A DNA stretch of 6,655 nucleotides from Methylobacter sp. (GCA_028714995.1 JAQTLI010000162.1:1-6655), one strand, 5' to 3'. Positions 1 through 6,382 are shown, numbered from the stretch's first letter. Program-made: numbers and translations. Notes: generated from the letters alone by a model not told the origin.

Positions 1-276
1 GGGGGGGTTAAGCCGGATGCGTTGGTGGCCGTCTGCGTCGAGCGCTGCCTGAACATGATGGTGGGACTACTGGCAATTCTTAAGGCCGTTGGCGCCTATG
101 TATCAATTAATCCTACCTATCCCAAAGAACGTATTGCATTCATGCTCGAAGACAGCGCTCCGCTGGTATTGCTGACACAAGGCCGGCTCGAAAGTCTGTT
201 TGCGGGTATGACGAAAACCTTGCCGGCGATCGATCTGGAGGCCGGTTTCCCCTTGTGGGCGAGCCAGCGACATTGA
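1..276 (+). pseudogene. Nonribosomal peptide synthetase adenylation-domain fragment (partial at left edge, truncated)
   Basis: Reading in frame from base 1 gives about 91 residues that match the N-terminal part of an NRPS adenylation (A) domain, which selects an amino acid and activates it as an aminoacyl-AMP. The visible landmarks are GVKPDALVAVCVERC, then the A2 core region LKAVGAYVSINPTYP, then KERIAFMLEDSAPLVLLTQ. The A2 core usually reads LKAGGAYVPLDP, so several normally conserved residues have changed (G to V, P to S, L to I, D to N), as expected for relaxed selection. The frame ends at a TGA (274-276) before the A3 phosphate-binding loop (YTSGSTG-like), and I cannot find A3 in any frame downstream. 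The 5' part lies outside the window. An active A domain is about 500 residues, so this piece cannot work. It is most likely the end of a deleted NRPS gene fused to unrelated DNA. Confidence 0.85.
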
Positions 277-334
277 TGCTTCCCATCGACGGCGCTGGCC
301 AAATCGCCCCATAAGCCTGACTTCACGCATATGG

Positions 335-900
335 TTGCTAGTGACTTCTCCCAGTTTGCGAGTGCTTGCTATACATCGCATCGCTCACTGGTTGCATACG
401 AAACGAAAATATGCCGGCAGAGGCGAGTGGCTTTTGCGCATTTTTTTGATTCCAATTGGGTTTCTTAGGTTGTTGATTAAGATCAACTCAAAAAGTGATA
501 TTGCTAATGACCGTGAAATTGAGGGTGGCGTTCTTTTTTCCGATAAGGGACATATCATTTTCGAAGCCAGAAAAACGGGTAAGGGGGACAGTGATCGGTA
601 TGCGAGTTGCCTTCGACAAGAGCCATGTTGATAATACACGTCTTGAGATTGGGCGCAATATATGGATTGGTTCCGATTGTGTGGCTTAAGGCGGCATCAA
701 TCAGTATCGGCGATGGCGCCACGCTACTGCCTGGCACCGTGTTTTCCAAAAGTATCCCTGCTGGCGTTGTAACGCAGGGTAATCCCGTGCAATTAGTGCT
801 GCAAAATCTTGGCAACTCCGGATTGCATGAGCGCCAAGACGTGGATGCCATACATACAGCCAAAAGCAATGGCAGAAACCAGACTATCTTTGTCAGATAA
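335..900 (+). pseudogene. Serine O-acetyltransferase-like hexapeptide-repeat acyltransferase, broken by two frameshifts
   Basis: Three consecutive frames join into one protein. Frame 2 (from about 335) gives LAIHRIAHWLHTK, then INSKSDIANDREIEGGV and SDKGHIIFEARKTGKG. Frame 3 (from about 588) continues TVIGMRVAFDKSHVDN and EIGRNIWIGSDCVA up to a TAA at 687. Frame 1 (from about 691) finishes AASISIGDGATLLPG, SIPAGVVTQGNPVQLVL and stops at 898-900. This is the order of a serine acetyltransferase: helical N-terminal part, left-handed beta-helix hexapeptide turns, then the GNP motif and C-terminal tail. Such enzymes move acetyl from acetyl-CoA to a hydroxyl group. The first break is one extra G in the run at 583-587; removing it restores KGTVIG. 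The second lies at 687-690, one base too many or two too few. No good start codon with a ribosome binding site is visible. It follows the NRPS remnant directly, so both probably come from one decayed biosynthetic or polysaccharide cluster. The exact substrate is unknown. Confidence 0.8.
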
Positions 901-902
901 AC

Positions 903-944
903 AAAAAACGTTCACTCAGCATGCAGGAACAGCCTCACACTGAG
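903..944 (-). terminator. Possible weak terminator downstream of rluB
   Basis: In the minus-strand sense, a short stem (5 bp pairing 940-944 with 915-919, plus 3 bp pairing 933-935 with 925-927 around a 5-base loop) is followed after six bases by six T residues (complement of the A run 903-908). The stem is broken by internal loops, so this is weaker than a textbook intrinsic terminator. It lies just after the rluB stop, where the five-gene operon should end. Confidence 0.3.
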
Positions 945-956
945 ACCATACTCCTA

Positions 957-1946
957 CTAACTTCTTCTAGGCCTATTACCTTTAAATTCCGGATTGGCTG
1001 TATTTGCCCGCTTTTCATGTTCCATTCCCGCAAATTCAAACAGCAAATCCAGTTCTTTATCGGTTAATTCATAAAAAGTACGCGCTTTCAGTCGCTCAGG
1101 CAACACCACAGGCCCGTAACGCACACGCATTAAGCGGCTAACAACCACTTCCTGCGATTCCCATAATCGCCTTACCAGCCTGTTACGACCTTCAGAAACG
1201 GTAACGTTGTACCATTTATTGGCACCTTCACCGCCAAAAAATTTAATATCATCAAATTTGGCTTTACCATCTTCAAGCTCGACACCCTGCTTGAGTTTTT
1301 CCAGCGTCGCATCTGAAACATTACCTAAAATCCGTACGGCGTATTCACGCTCGACCTGGGTTGACGGATGCATTAGCCGATTGGCCAGTTCGCCATTATT
1401 AGTGACCAACAATAAACCTGAGGTATTGATATCCAGACGGCCAACGGAAATCCAGCGGCTCGTCTCTAATTTTGGTAACTGCGTAAATACAACCGGGCGA
1501 CCTTCAGGGTCACGACGCGTAACCACTTCGCCAGTGGGTTTATGGTAAAGCAACACTCGAGTGGGCTGCTCGGCAAATTTTTCCCAGTGAATAACCCGGT
1601 CATTGATCTGCAAATGATCACCCGCTTTCAACCGATCACCCAGACTGACAGGATTGCCGTTAAGCTTGAGTCGGCCTTCATCTATCCAGCGTTCAATTTC
1701 TCTCCTGGAACCGACGCCGCCACGTGCCAGTACTTTTTGGATGCGCTCCCCTTCCCCTGACTGACTAGCAGCAGTTTTTTTCGATGCTTGGGGTAACTTT
1801 TTTTCAATCGGTTGCTTCGGCGAACTGCTCCTGCGTTGCTCTGTCTCCTGCATCCTTGAGGTCGTCTGCTTCGATGATCTGTTCGTTGGTCTCGTTGAAT
1901 TGCCCGCTTGTTTCTTCGGGCTGTTCGTTGGCTTCTTGCTCTTCAC
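957..1946 (-). CDS. rluB: 23S rRNA pseudouridine synthase RluB (RsuA/RluB family)
   Basis: A 329-residue protein that converts uridine to pseudouridine in 23S rRNA; E. coli RluB acts at U2605. Residues about 67-118 form an S4 RNA-binding domain (ERIQKVLARGGVGSRREIE onward). The catalytic domain follows, with the signature GRLDINTSGLLL at 169-180, where D172 is the catalytic aspartate. The conserved C-terminal blocks KWYNVTVSEGRNR (244-256) and SRLMRVRYG (270-278) are present. EGRNR is followed by L where E. coli has E. Residues 1-66 are a Lys/Arg/Ser/Gln-rich, probably disordered extension absent from E. coli RluB. The chosen start is a GTG at 1944-1946 with AGG about 7 bases upstream. The next in-frame ATG (1851-1853) has AAGG directly touching it, a poor spacing, but would still give the full S4 domain. 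With the GTG start the gene overlaps scpB by 143 bases. It is the last gene of the minus-strand operon. Confidence 0.93.
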   Translation of the reverse strand: MKSKKPTNSPKKQAGNSTRPTNRSSKQTTSRMQETEQRRSSSPKQPIEKKLPQASKKTAASQSGEGERIQKVLARGGVGSRREIERWIDEGRLKLNGNPVSLGDRLKAGDHLQINDRVIHWEKFAEQPTRVLLYHKPTGEVVTRRDPEGRPVVFTQLPKLETSRWISVGRLDINTSGLLLVTNNGELANRLMHPSTQVEREYAVRILGNVSDATLEKLKQGVELEDGKAKFDDIKFFGGEGANKWYNVTVSEGRNRLVRRLWESQEVVVSRLMRVRYGPVVLPERLKARTFYELTDKELDLLFEFAGMEHEKRANTANPEFKGNRPRRS

Positions 1947-2505
1947 TCTTTACCTGCATAGGTTGTTGCATATCATCTGCCGGCAAATCGAGATTCTGAA
2001 TCTCCTGCAAAGTCGGCAGCTCATTTAATGATGTAATGTTGAAATAATCCAGAAATTGTTTGGTCGTTCCATATAAGGCCGGTCTACCGGGAACTTCCTT
2101 GTGCGCCACTACCCGAATCCACTCACGCTCCAGTAAGGTATGAATGATGTTTGAACTAACACTGACACCGCGAATATCCTCAATATCTCCGCGTGTTGCC
2201 GGCTGGCGGTAAGCGATAATGGCAAGCGTCTCAAGTAACGCCCTCGAATATTTTGGCGGTTTTTCTTCAAACAACCTTGATACCCAGCGCGACAATTCCT
2301 GCTTAACCTGAAAACGATAGCCGCTGGCCACCTGCTTTAATTCAACCGGCCTGAACCGGTAATCTTCAATAATCGCCTCTATTGCCGCCTGTATTTCCTG
2401 CATTTCCGGCTGTTCAATTTCAGGAAAAACCTGCTGTACCTGCTTGGGCGTCATAGGACGATTGGCGGCAAATAAAATAGCTTCAACTATGCGTTTTGTT
2501 TCCAT
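1804..2505 (-). CDS. scpB: Segregation and condensation protein B (ScpB)
   Basis: A 233-residue subunit of the SMC-ScpAB condensin-like complex, which compacts and helps segregate the chromosome. ScpB dimers bind the kleisin ScpA. The start ATG (2503-2505) gives METKRIVEAILFAANRPMT, the usual N-terminus. The open frame continues another 96 codons upstream only because it overlaps scpA, and that part has no family character. Two winged-helix domains are visible: residues about 1-80, and about 85-158 with LETLAIIAYRQPATRGDIE (91-109) and GRPALYGTTKQFLDYF (140-155). Residues about 172-233 form a Glu/Gln/Asn/Asp-rich acidic tail with a repeated NEQ motif (NEQPEE, NEQIIE), probably disordered. The last 47 residues are encoded by DNA also used for the start of rluB. 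The gene begins 16 bases after the scpA stop. No strong Shine-Dalgarno is visible, which fits translational coupling to scpA. Confidence 0.95.
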   Translation of the reverse strand: METKRIVEAILFAANRPMTPKQVQQVFPEIEQPEMQEIQAAIEAIIEDYRFRPVELKQVASGYRFQVKQELSRWVSRLFEEKPPKYSRALLETLAIIAYRQPATRGDIEDIRGVSVSSNIIHTLLEREWIRVVAHKEVPGRPALYGTTKQFLDYFNITSLNELPTLQEIQNLDLPADDMQQPMQVKSEEQEANEQPEETSGQFNETNEQIIEADDLKDAGDRATQEQFAEATD

Positions 2506-2521
2506 AACGGCTTCTGGATAT

Positions 2522-3364
2522 TCAATTACAGGTGGCGGTGACGGCTCTGACACGTAATTCGGCAAAGGGTTCGGACTGGATAATTTCGATAAGCCCTTCC
2601 TTGCCAAGCTCAAGAATGGCCAGAAATGAAACAACAACTCCGTGTCGGCCTTCTTTTCGAATGAATAATTGCGAAAAAATAAGGCTATCCGCTCCCTTAA
2701 GGTTTTCCAGAATAGTTGACATACGTTCACGGACAGATAAAGGTTCTTTGATGATTTGGTGGTGACTGAGCTGTGAAGCTCTTTTAAGTACATCCTGAAA
2801 TGCCAGCAGCATTTCTTTTAACTGGATATCCGGTAAATTCTGTTCGAAATCTTTTAATGCCGAAGTATCGACAACAATCTCGAATATATCACGCTCGACT
2901 CTGGGCAACTGATCAATTTCTTCAGCCGCATTTTTAATGAGCTCATATTCCTGTAGCCTGCGAATCAACGTTGCCCTTGGATCTTCCTCGTCATCCTCTG
3001 ATTCAAACTGCCTTGGCAACAGCATTCTTGACTTGATTTCCGCCAACAGTGCAGCCATCACCAGGTATTCAGCCGCCAGCTCCAGATTCAATTCACCCAT
3101 CATTTGAATATAAACAATATATTGATGAGTAATCTGGGCTATCGGAATATTAACAATATCGACATTCTGTCTTCTGATCAAATACAGCAATAAATCCAGC
3201 GGCCCTTCAAATGTGTCCAGCAGCACTTCCAAGGCATCGGGTGGAATATAAAGATCGTCTGGCAGCTGATTAAAAGGGGCACCGTTAACTATCGCAAATA
3301 CTGGCAATTCATCCAAAATCTCAGCGGTAGCGGTATCCAGATTCATATCAATAAGTGACGTCAT
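2522..3364 (-). CDS. scpA: Segregation and condensation protein A (ScpA, kleisin)
   Basis: A 280-residue kleisin that bridges the SMC heads and recruits ScpB. The N-terminal SMC-binding region carries the family hallmark FEGPLDLLLYLIRRQ (52-66), followed by NIPIAQITHQY (72-82) and AAEYLVMAALLAEIKSRMLL (97-116). An acidic linker (about 119-129, ESEDDEEDP) precedes the variable middle part. The C-terminal winged helix is seen at about 240-272 (VVVSFLAILELGKEGLIEI). Length is normal for proteobacterial ScpA, with about 45 extra residues before the core. The ATG at 3362-3364 gives the longest sensible frame. Its only purine-rich upstream element is AGGG about 14 bases away, so Met7 is a possible alternative start. 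It begins 15 bases after the upstream protease stop, consistent with one transcript. Confidence 0.95.
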   Translation of the reverse strand: MTSLIDMNLDTATAEILDELPVFAIVNGAPFNQLPDDLYIPPDALEVLLDTFEGPLDLLLYLIRRQNVDIVNIPIAQITHQYIVYIQMMGELNLELAAEYLVMAALLAEIKSRMLLPRQFESEDDEEDPRATLIRRLQEYELIKNAAEEIDQLPRVERDIFEIVVDTSALKDFEQNLPDIQLKEMLLAFQDVLKRASQLSHHQIIKEPLSVRERMSTILENLKGADSLIFSQLFIRKEGRHGVVVSFLAILELGKEGLIEIIQSEPFAELRVRAVTATCN

Positions 3365-3379
3365 CGACTGCCAATCGCC

Positions 3380-4039
3380 CTACAACCCGGCAATTGAAAA
3401 AAAGAATTTCTGCGCGACGAACATTGGATAAGCCAGAATCGCGCCCAACACATTGGTATATAGCAGTATTAATAAAATAATAAACCCGAAACGTTCCAGA
3501 CGATTATATTGCCACGCCCAATAACTCGGCAAAATACCCGTCAAAATGCGGCTGCCGTCCAATGGTGGAATCGGTATTAAATTAATCAATGCCAACACCA
3601 GATTAATTGAAATGCCGGCAATTCCGGTATAAATCAGCGGCAAAGATATGGCCTCCATCTGTGCGCCTATCGTCACCCCTATCCGGGCAATTAATGCCCA
3701 GCCGACAGCCATCAACAAATTGGCGACGGGACCGGCCAGCGCAACAATAGCCATATCACGCCGCGGATTTTTAAAATTCCGCGCATCAACAGGAACCGGT
3801 TTGGCCCAGCCAAAAATAAAGCCGGTGAACGACAGCAATAACAAGCCGGGAATGATAATGGTTCCAACCAGGTCTATGTGCTTGATCGGGTTTAAAGTTA
3901 AGCGGCCCAATATCGAGGCAGTATTATCGCCGAATTTTTTTGCCACCCAACCATGTGCCACTTCATGCGCGGTAATGGCGAAAATAACGGGCAATATCCA
4001 AACCACTATTCGCTGCAACAATGTTAATTCATTCATCAT
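3380..4039 (-). CDS. Site-2 protease family (peptidase M50) membrane metalloprotease
   Basis: A 219-residue polytopic inner-membrane protein of the compact M50 family. Zinc ligands are visible in HEVAH at residues 25-29 (E26 is the expected catalytic base) inside the first membrane segment. The third ligand is expected at D161 in the NLIPIPPLDGSRIL block (153-166). The family motif FGWAKPVPV lies at 76-84. Hydrophobic segments are at about 8-30, 55-78, 97-122, 135-158 and 183-208. There is no PDZ domain, unlike RseP, so this is the short type often found beside scpA; substrates of this subfamily are not established. Tandem ATGs occur at 4034-4039. A good Shine-Dalgarno (AGGAAG, about 8 bases upstream) overlaps the TAG stop of yciO, so translation is probably coupled. 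The spacer to yciO is 11 bases. Confidence 0.9.
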   Translation of the reverse strand: MMNELTLLQRIVVWILPVIFAITAHEVAHGWVAKKFGDNTASILGRLTLNPIKHIDLVGTIIIPGLLLLSFTGFIFGWAKPVPVDARNFKNPRRDMAIVALAGPVANLLMAVGWALIARIGVTIGAQMEAISLPLIYTGIAGISINLVLALINLIPIPPLDGSRILTGILPSYWAWQYNRLERFGFIILLILLYTNVLGAILAYPMFVAQKFFFSIAGL

Positions 4040-4053
4040 AACTGTGCTTCCTA
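4040..4053 (-). promoter_or_regulatory. Ribosome binding site of the M50 protease, built over the yciO stop codon
   Basis: In the minus sense the sequence reads TAGGAAGCACAGTT then ATGATG. The AGGAAG core shares bases with the yciO stop TAG, and the spacing to the first ATG is about 8 bases. This supports the first ATG as the start and suggests that ribosomes ending yciO can reinitiate here. Confidence 0.6.
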
Positions 4054-4671
4054 GACCAGCATCGGGGCAATGCCTTTGCCCTGTCTGATGATCTCTGTGC
4101 CATTGCTGGAAAACTCGATCACAGTTGTCTGCTCAGACTCAATAATACCGGCATCAATCACCAAATCCAGTTCATGCTCAAGCCTGACCCTGATATCGTA
4201 AGGATCAGTCAGCGCATCGCTGTCTCCGGGTAATATTAGCGAGGAACTGAACAAGGGCTCGCCCAGTTCCTGAACCAGCAATTGCGCGACAGGATGATCA
4301 GGAATGCGTATGCCCACTGTTTTTTTCTTGGGATGTTGCAATCTGCGAGGCACTTCCCGGGTAGCTTCCAGAATAAAGGTAAAAGGTCCAGGGGTTAAAG
4401 CCTTAATCAACCGGTGGGCATCATTGCCCATTTTGGTGAACATTGATATTTGCGTCAGATCTTTACATACCAGCGTGAAATCGTGTTTATCATCCAACTG
4501 CCTGATGCGGCGGATTTTATCCAGCGCCTGCTTATCGCCTATCTGACAGGCAATTGCATAAGATGAATCGGTGGGATAAACAATAACGCCGCCCTTGCGG
4601 ATTATTTCCACGGCACGATGGATTAAGCGCAGCTGCGGACTCTCAGGATGTATTTCAAAAAATTGAGCCAT
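4051..4671 (-). CDS. yciO: YciO family protein (TsaC/Sua5/YrdC paralogue)
   Basis: A 206-residue YrdC-fold protein, matching from memory the length of E. coli YciO, with the same N-terminal pattern (MAQFFEIHPESPQLRLI against MSQFFYIHPDNPQQRLI). Recognisable blocks are VIVYPTDSSYAIAC (29-42), LTPGPFTFIL (92-101), KKTVGIRIPDHP (116-127), LGEPLFSSSLILPG (136-149) and TTVIEF (182-187). Family members bind nucleotide and RNA-like ligands. TsaC and Sua5 make threonylcarbamoyl-AMP for t6A in tRNA. Here the region where TsaC/Sua5 carry an S-x-N signature reads SSS-L, and the classic K-x-R pattern is altered, so it belongs to the YciO branch, whose physiological role is less clear. It is the first gene of the minus-strand operon, with a promoter just upstream. 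No strong Shine-Dalgarno precedes the ATG at 4669-4671. A PHP-domain gene that often lies next to yciO is absent here. Confidence 0.92.
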   Translation of the reverse strand: MAQFFEIHPESPQLRLIHRAVEIIRKGGVIVYPTDSSYAIACQIGDKQALDKIRRIRQLDDKHDFTLVCKDLTQISMFTKMGNDAHRLIKALTPGPFTFILEATREVPRRLQHPKKKTVGIRIPDHPVAQLLVQELGEPLFSSSLILPGDSDALTDPYDIRVRLEHELDLVIDAGIIESEQTTVIEFSSNGTEIIRQGKGIAPMLV

Positions 4672-4704
4672 TTACGGGTATTGAGTGAATTAAAATATAT
4701 AAGC

Positions 4705-4734
4705 ATTATACCGTACATCCACATAAGCTGGCAG
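4705..4734 (-). promoter_or_regulatory. Sigma70-type promoter for the yciO-M50-scpA-scpB-rluB operon
   Basis: In the minus sense there is a perfect -10 TATAAT (4705-4710 on the plus strand as ATTATA), preceded by CTGCCA (4729-4734), which matches 4 of 6 bases of the -35 consensus with an 18-base spacer. The predicted transcription start is about 25-30 bases before the yciO ATG. No other equally good promoter is seen inside the operon, whose spacers are only 11-16 bases. Confidence 0.65.
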
Positions 4735-4782
4735 TTGAAAACCAAAGAGATGCCGAACAGTGCTCAGTAAATTGACTGTTAC

Positions 4783-4805
4783 CTTCATTTTTTTGGAGAA
4801 TGAAG
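4783..4805. repeat. Small inverted repeat in the divergent intergenic region
   Basis: CTTCATT (4783-4789) and AATGAAG (4799-4805) form a perfect 7-bp inverted repeat around a 9-base centre. It lies between the divergent yciO and HEPN-like genes (4672-4946), a stretch with no credible gene. It could be an operator or a weak hairpin; nothing else supports a role. Confidence 0.3.
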
Positions 4806-4909
4806 TAGTTTCGTATTTGGTTACCCCCTATATCCCATTATTTTATACTCGAGCCAATCAAAACAATCAATTGACTGGATTTATGAAGCATATGTTGCAA
4901 ATTAGATTT

Positions 4910-4938
4910 TTTATAAGGCAACCTCTACCGTATATATT
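4910..4938 (+). promoter_or_regulatory. Possible promoter for the HEPN-like gene, giving a nearly leaderless mRNA
   Basis: TTTATA (4910-4915) and TATATT (4933-4938) are separated by 17 bases and fit the sigma70 consensus moderately (4/6 and 5/6). Transcription would start within a few bases of the ATG at 4947. This would explain why no Shine-Dalgarno is visible. The region is AT-rich, so chance matches are likely. Confidence 0.25.
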
Positions 4939-4946
4939 TAGCCATC

Positions 4947-5606
4947 ATGGTTAAGCCCTTGAACGTCACAGTCACTGACGGTCGGTTTCACATCGAGAAC
5001 TACCCTGATGCTGTGGCACTGAAACGCATTGACACGCCTATCGCGCGGCAGCTTCAAGCAATGACGCTGCACCAGTTCGATTTGTCTTTTTGTCGTGATG
5101 CCTTGGTAGAAATCGCCCGACTCAATCGCGAGGAAAACGTATTGACTGTCGAAGGCCTGTGGGTAGCCGCCCTTGCCCGGTATTTCAAATGCTTTGGAAT
5201 CAGCAAATCTCGATCACAGCTTTCTGCCCAGAAGATTTTGAGAGCACACTCTGGCGCTGAGGCTGTATTTACCTATTTCCAAGACCTACGTGACAAACAC
5301 ATCATTCACGACGAAAATCCATTTACCCAAGCATTCACGGGTGTTGCTGTAAATAGTAAGGAAGCTCAATACAAAGTAGCTGACATCATCTCGCTCGCAT
5401 TCAATGCGTTCACGGTAGATGACGCACACCTTATCCAGTTCACGCAGCTCGTCGATATCACCCTAGTATGGGTAAATGCGAAACGCAATGAACTCCATAA
5501 CATTCTTGGTCACGAATATGAGCAATGGCCACATCAGGATCTACTGACACTTCCAGACATTCAGTACACCGTGCCAACTGCCGACGTGGTTGGAGTGAAG
5601 CGATGA
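4947..5606 (+). CDS. Hypothetical protein with a HEPN-like R-x5-H motif
   Basis: A 219-residue soluble protein that I cannot assign to a named gene, though it resembles uncharacterised proteins seen in proteobacterial accessory regions. It has no signal peptide or membrane segment. The middle is mostly helical by composition (PIARQLQAMTLHQFDLSFC, then VEGLWVAALARYFKCFG). Residues 112-124 read QDLRDKHIIHDEN, containing R115-x5-H121. This matches the R-x4-6-H active-site pattern of HEPN ribonucleases and sits in the expected place, before the last long helices (about 142-187). HEPN proteins are often toxins or abortive-infection factors (for example AbiU2-like proteins), but assignment rests on this motif and on helical content only. 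The start ATG at 4947 has no Shine-Dalgarno. The stop TGA overlaps the start of the next small reading frame (ATGA), so the two are probably translationally coupled. It transcribes divergently from the housekeeping operon. Confidence 0.75.
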   Translation: MVKPLNVTVTDGRFHIENYPDAVALKRIDTPIARQLQAMTLHQFDLSFCRDALVEIARLNREENVLTVEGLWVAALARYFKCFGISKSRSQLSAQKILRAHSGAEAVFTYFQDLRDKHIIHDENPFTQAFTGVAVNSKEAQYKVADIISLAFNAFTVDDAHLIQFTQLVDITLVWVNAKRNELHNILGHEYEQWPHQDLLTLPDIQYTVPTADVVGVKR

Positions 5607-5844
5607 TGGCTAACCTCTCGGCCAAAAGGGACGCTACGTCACCCTCTACAGGAATGGTCAGTTCGTGGATGCGGTGAACACAGTGAACTGTATCCAATCG
5701 GGGAACGCGAACGGTGCGGTTCGTTTCTCTCACCACACCCTACCTAAATCCGACAAAATGAAACTAAATATTCGGCAATTATTGCGGTTATTTTTAGCAC
5801 CCTGCTGCATTAAAAATATTAATTTACCGCTGGATAACCGCTGA
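5603..5844 (+). pseudogene. Small downstream partner gene (about 80 residues), interrupted by one frameshift
   Basis: Translation could start at the ATG of the ATGA overlap with the preceding stop (5603) and gives MMANLSAKR before drifting into a premature stop at about 5675. From about 5629 the next frame stays open to a TGA at 5842-5844 and reads GRYVTLYRNGQFVDAVNTVN, then CIQSGNANGAVRFSHHTLPK, then SDKMKLNIRQLLRLFLA. Adding one base in the AAAAGGG run at 5624-5630 joins the pieces into one protein of about 80 residues. I do not recognise the family. The coherent composition, overlap with the upstream stop and 76-codon open stretch suggest a real gene. It may be a pseudogene in this strain or contain a sequencing error. 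As a small partner of a HEPN-like gene it could be an antitoxin or a regulator, which is pure inference. Its last 20 codons overlap strong inverted repeats, so the native end could be earlier. Confidence 0.5.
5784..5841. repeat. Nested inverted repeats at the end of the accessory gene pair
   Basis: Two perfect 8-bp inverted repeats overlap here. TATTTTTA (5789-5796) pairs with TAAAAATA (5811-5818), and its loop can extend with GCA/TGC, giving an 11-bp stem with a 2-base bulge around CCCTGC. Outside it, GCGGTTAT (5784-5791) pairs with ATAACCGC (5834-5841); the two share bases, so they are alternatives. They may end transcription of the accessory pair or mark an element boundary. Confidence 0.45.
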
Positions 5845-6097
5845 TTATTCTGTTGTTTTTACGCAAAAATACTAAGCAATCAACCCTATCTGTTCGTTTA
5901 ATTATATGGGAGGTCAATAGCAAGCACCTAATGTATAAAACCACCAAAAAACAACTTGTTGTGGGCTAGCCACTGGCTATTTAAAGTATCTCAAAAACCG
6001 TAACCGCCCTTTTTTAATGAATGATTAAATCACTTGTTTTGCTTATTTAACGGGAGGATTATTACACTCAATTCAAACTGATATTGGGTGACTAATC

Positions 6098-6238
6098 ATG
6101 AAAATTATAAAGGTAATGGTTTTATTAGCCTCTCTCTTTGCGATAGCTGGTGCTGCTTTTTTCCAGCTTTTTGTGCTACTAGCAAACACACTATTTACTC
6201 AACAAGTTCATAATCGGCATCCCTCTCGACTTGGCTAA
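6098..6238 (+). CDS. Possible small membrane or secreted peptide (46 residues)
   Basis: An ATG preceded by GGGTGA about 8 bases upstream opens a 46-codon frame. The product starts with a basic MKIIK and continues with about 25 hydrophobic residues (VMVLLASLFAIAGAAFFQLF and LLA), then a short polar tail NTLFTQQVHNRHPSRLG. This resembles a signal peptide or a single-membrane-span peptide. A cleavage site could lie near AGA at 17-19. It may also be the remaining 5' end of a lost exported protein, since the polar tail is very short. There is no recognised family, no clear promoter and no partner gene. AT-rich DNA can produce hydrophobic short frames by chance. Confidence 0.3.
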   Translation: MKIIKVMVLLASLFAIAGAAFFQLFVLLANTLFTQQVHNRHPSRLG

Positions 6239-6285
6239 GAAATAACTACGAAGAACAAAAAAGACTGTAAAGACGCAGGACGACT

Positions 6286-6340
6286 GCATGGACAGATATA
6301 TTACCCCATGCAATATCTGCATTCACCGCATCCATGTGGA
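6286..6340. repeat. Cluster of alternative hairpins
   Basis: Several inverted repeats share this stretch: CAGATAT (6293-6299) with ATATCTG (6313-6319); GCATGG (6286-6291) with CCATGC (6306-6311), mutually exclusive with the first; CATGGA (6287-6292) with TCCATG (6331-6336); and ATCCA/TGGAT around 6330-6341. The density is more than I would expect by chance in 55 bases. Confidence 0.4.
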
Positions 6341-6382
6341 TTATGCAGAAGTAGAGCAATGTCGGGAGCAGCGTAGCGGAAT

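Noticed and set aside
2506..2793. A 96-codon N-terminal extension of scpB
   Set aside because: It overlaps scpA out of frame and has no family likeness; the ATG at 2505 gives the normal ScpB N-terminus.
4760..4954. A 64-codon plus-strand open frame starting with GTG upstream of the HEPN-like gene
   Set aside because: It is AT-rich, has no ribosome binding site, overlaps the next start, includes an inverted repeat and resembles no family.
5624..5630. Programmed ribosomal frameshifting at AAAAGGG
   Set aside because: The codons in frame (AAA AGG) do not allow standard tandem slippage and no downstream stimulatory structure is evident; a plain indel is more likely.
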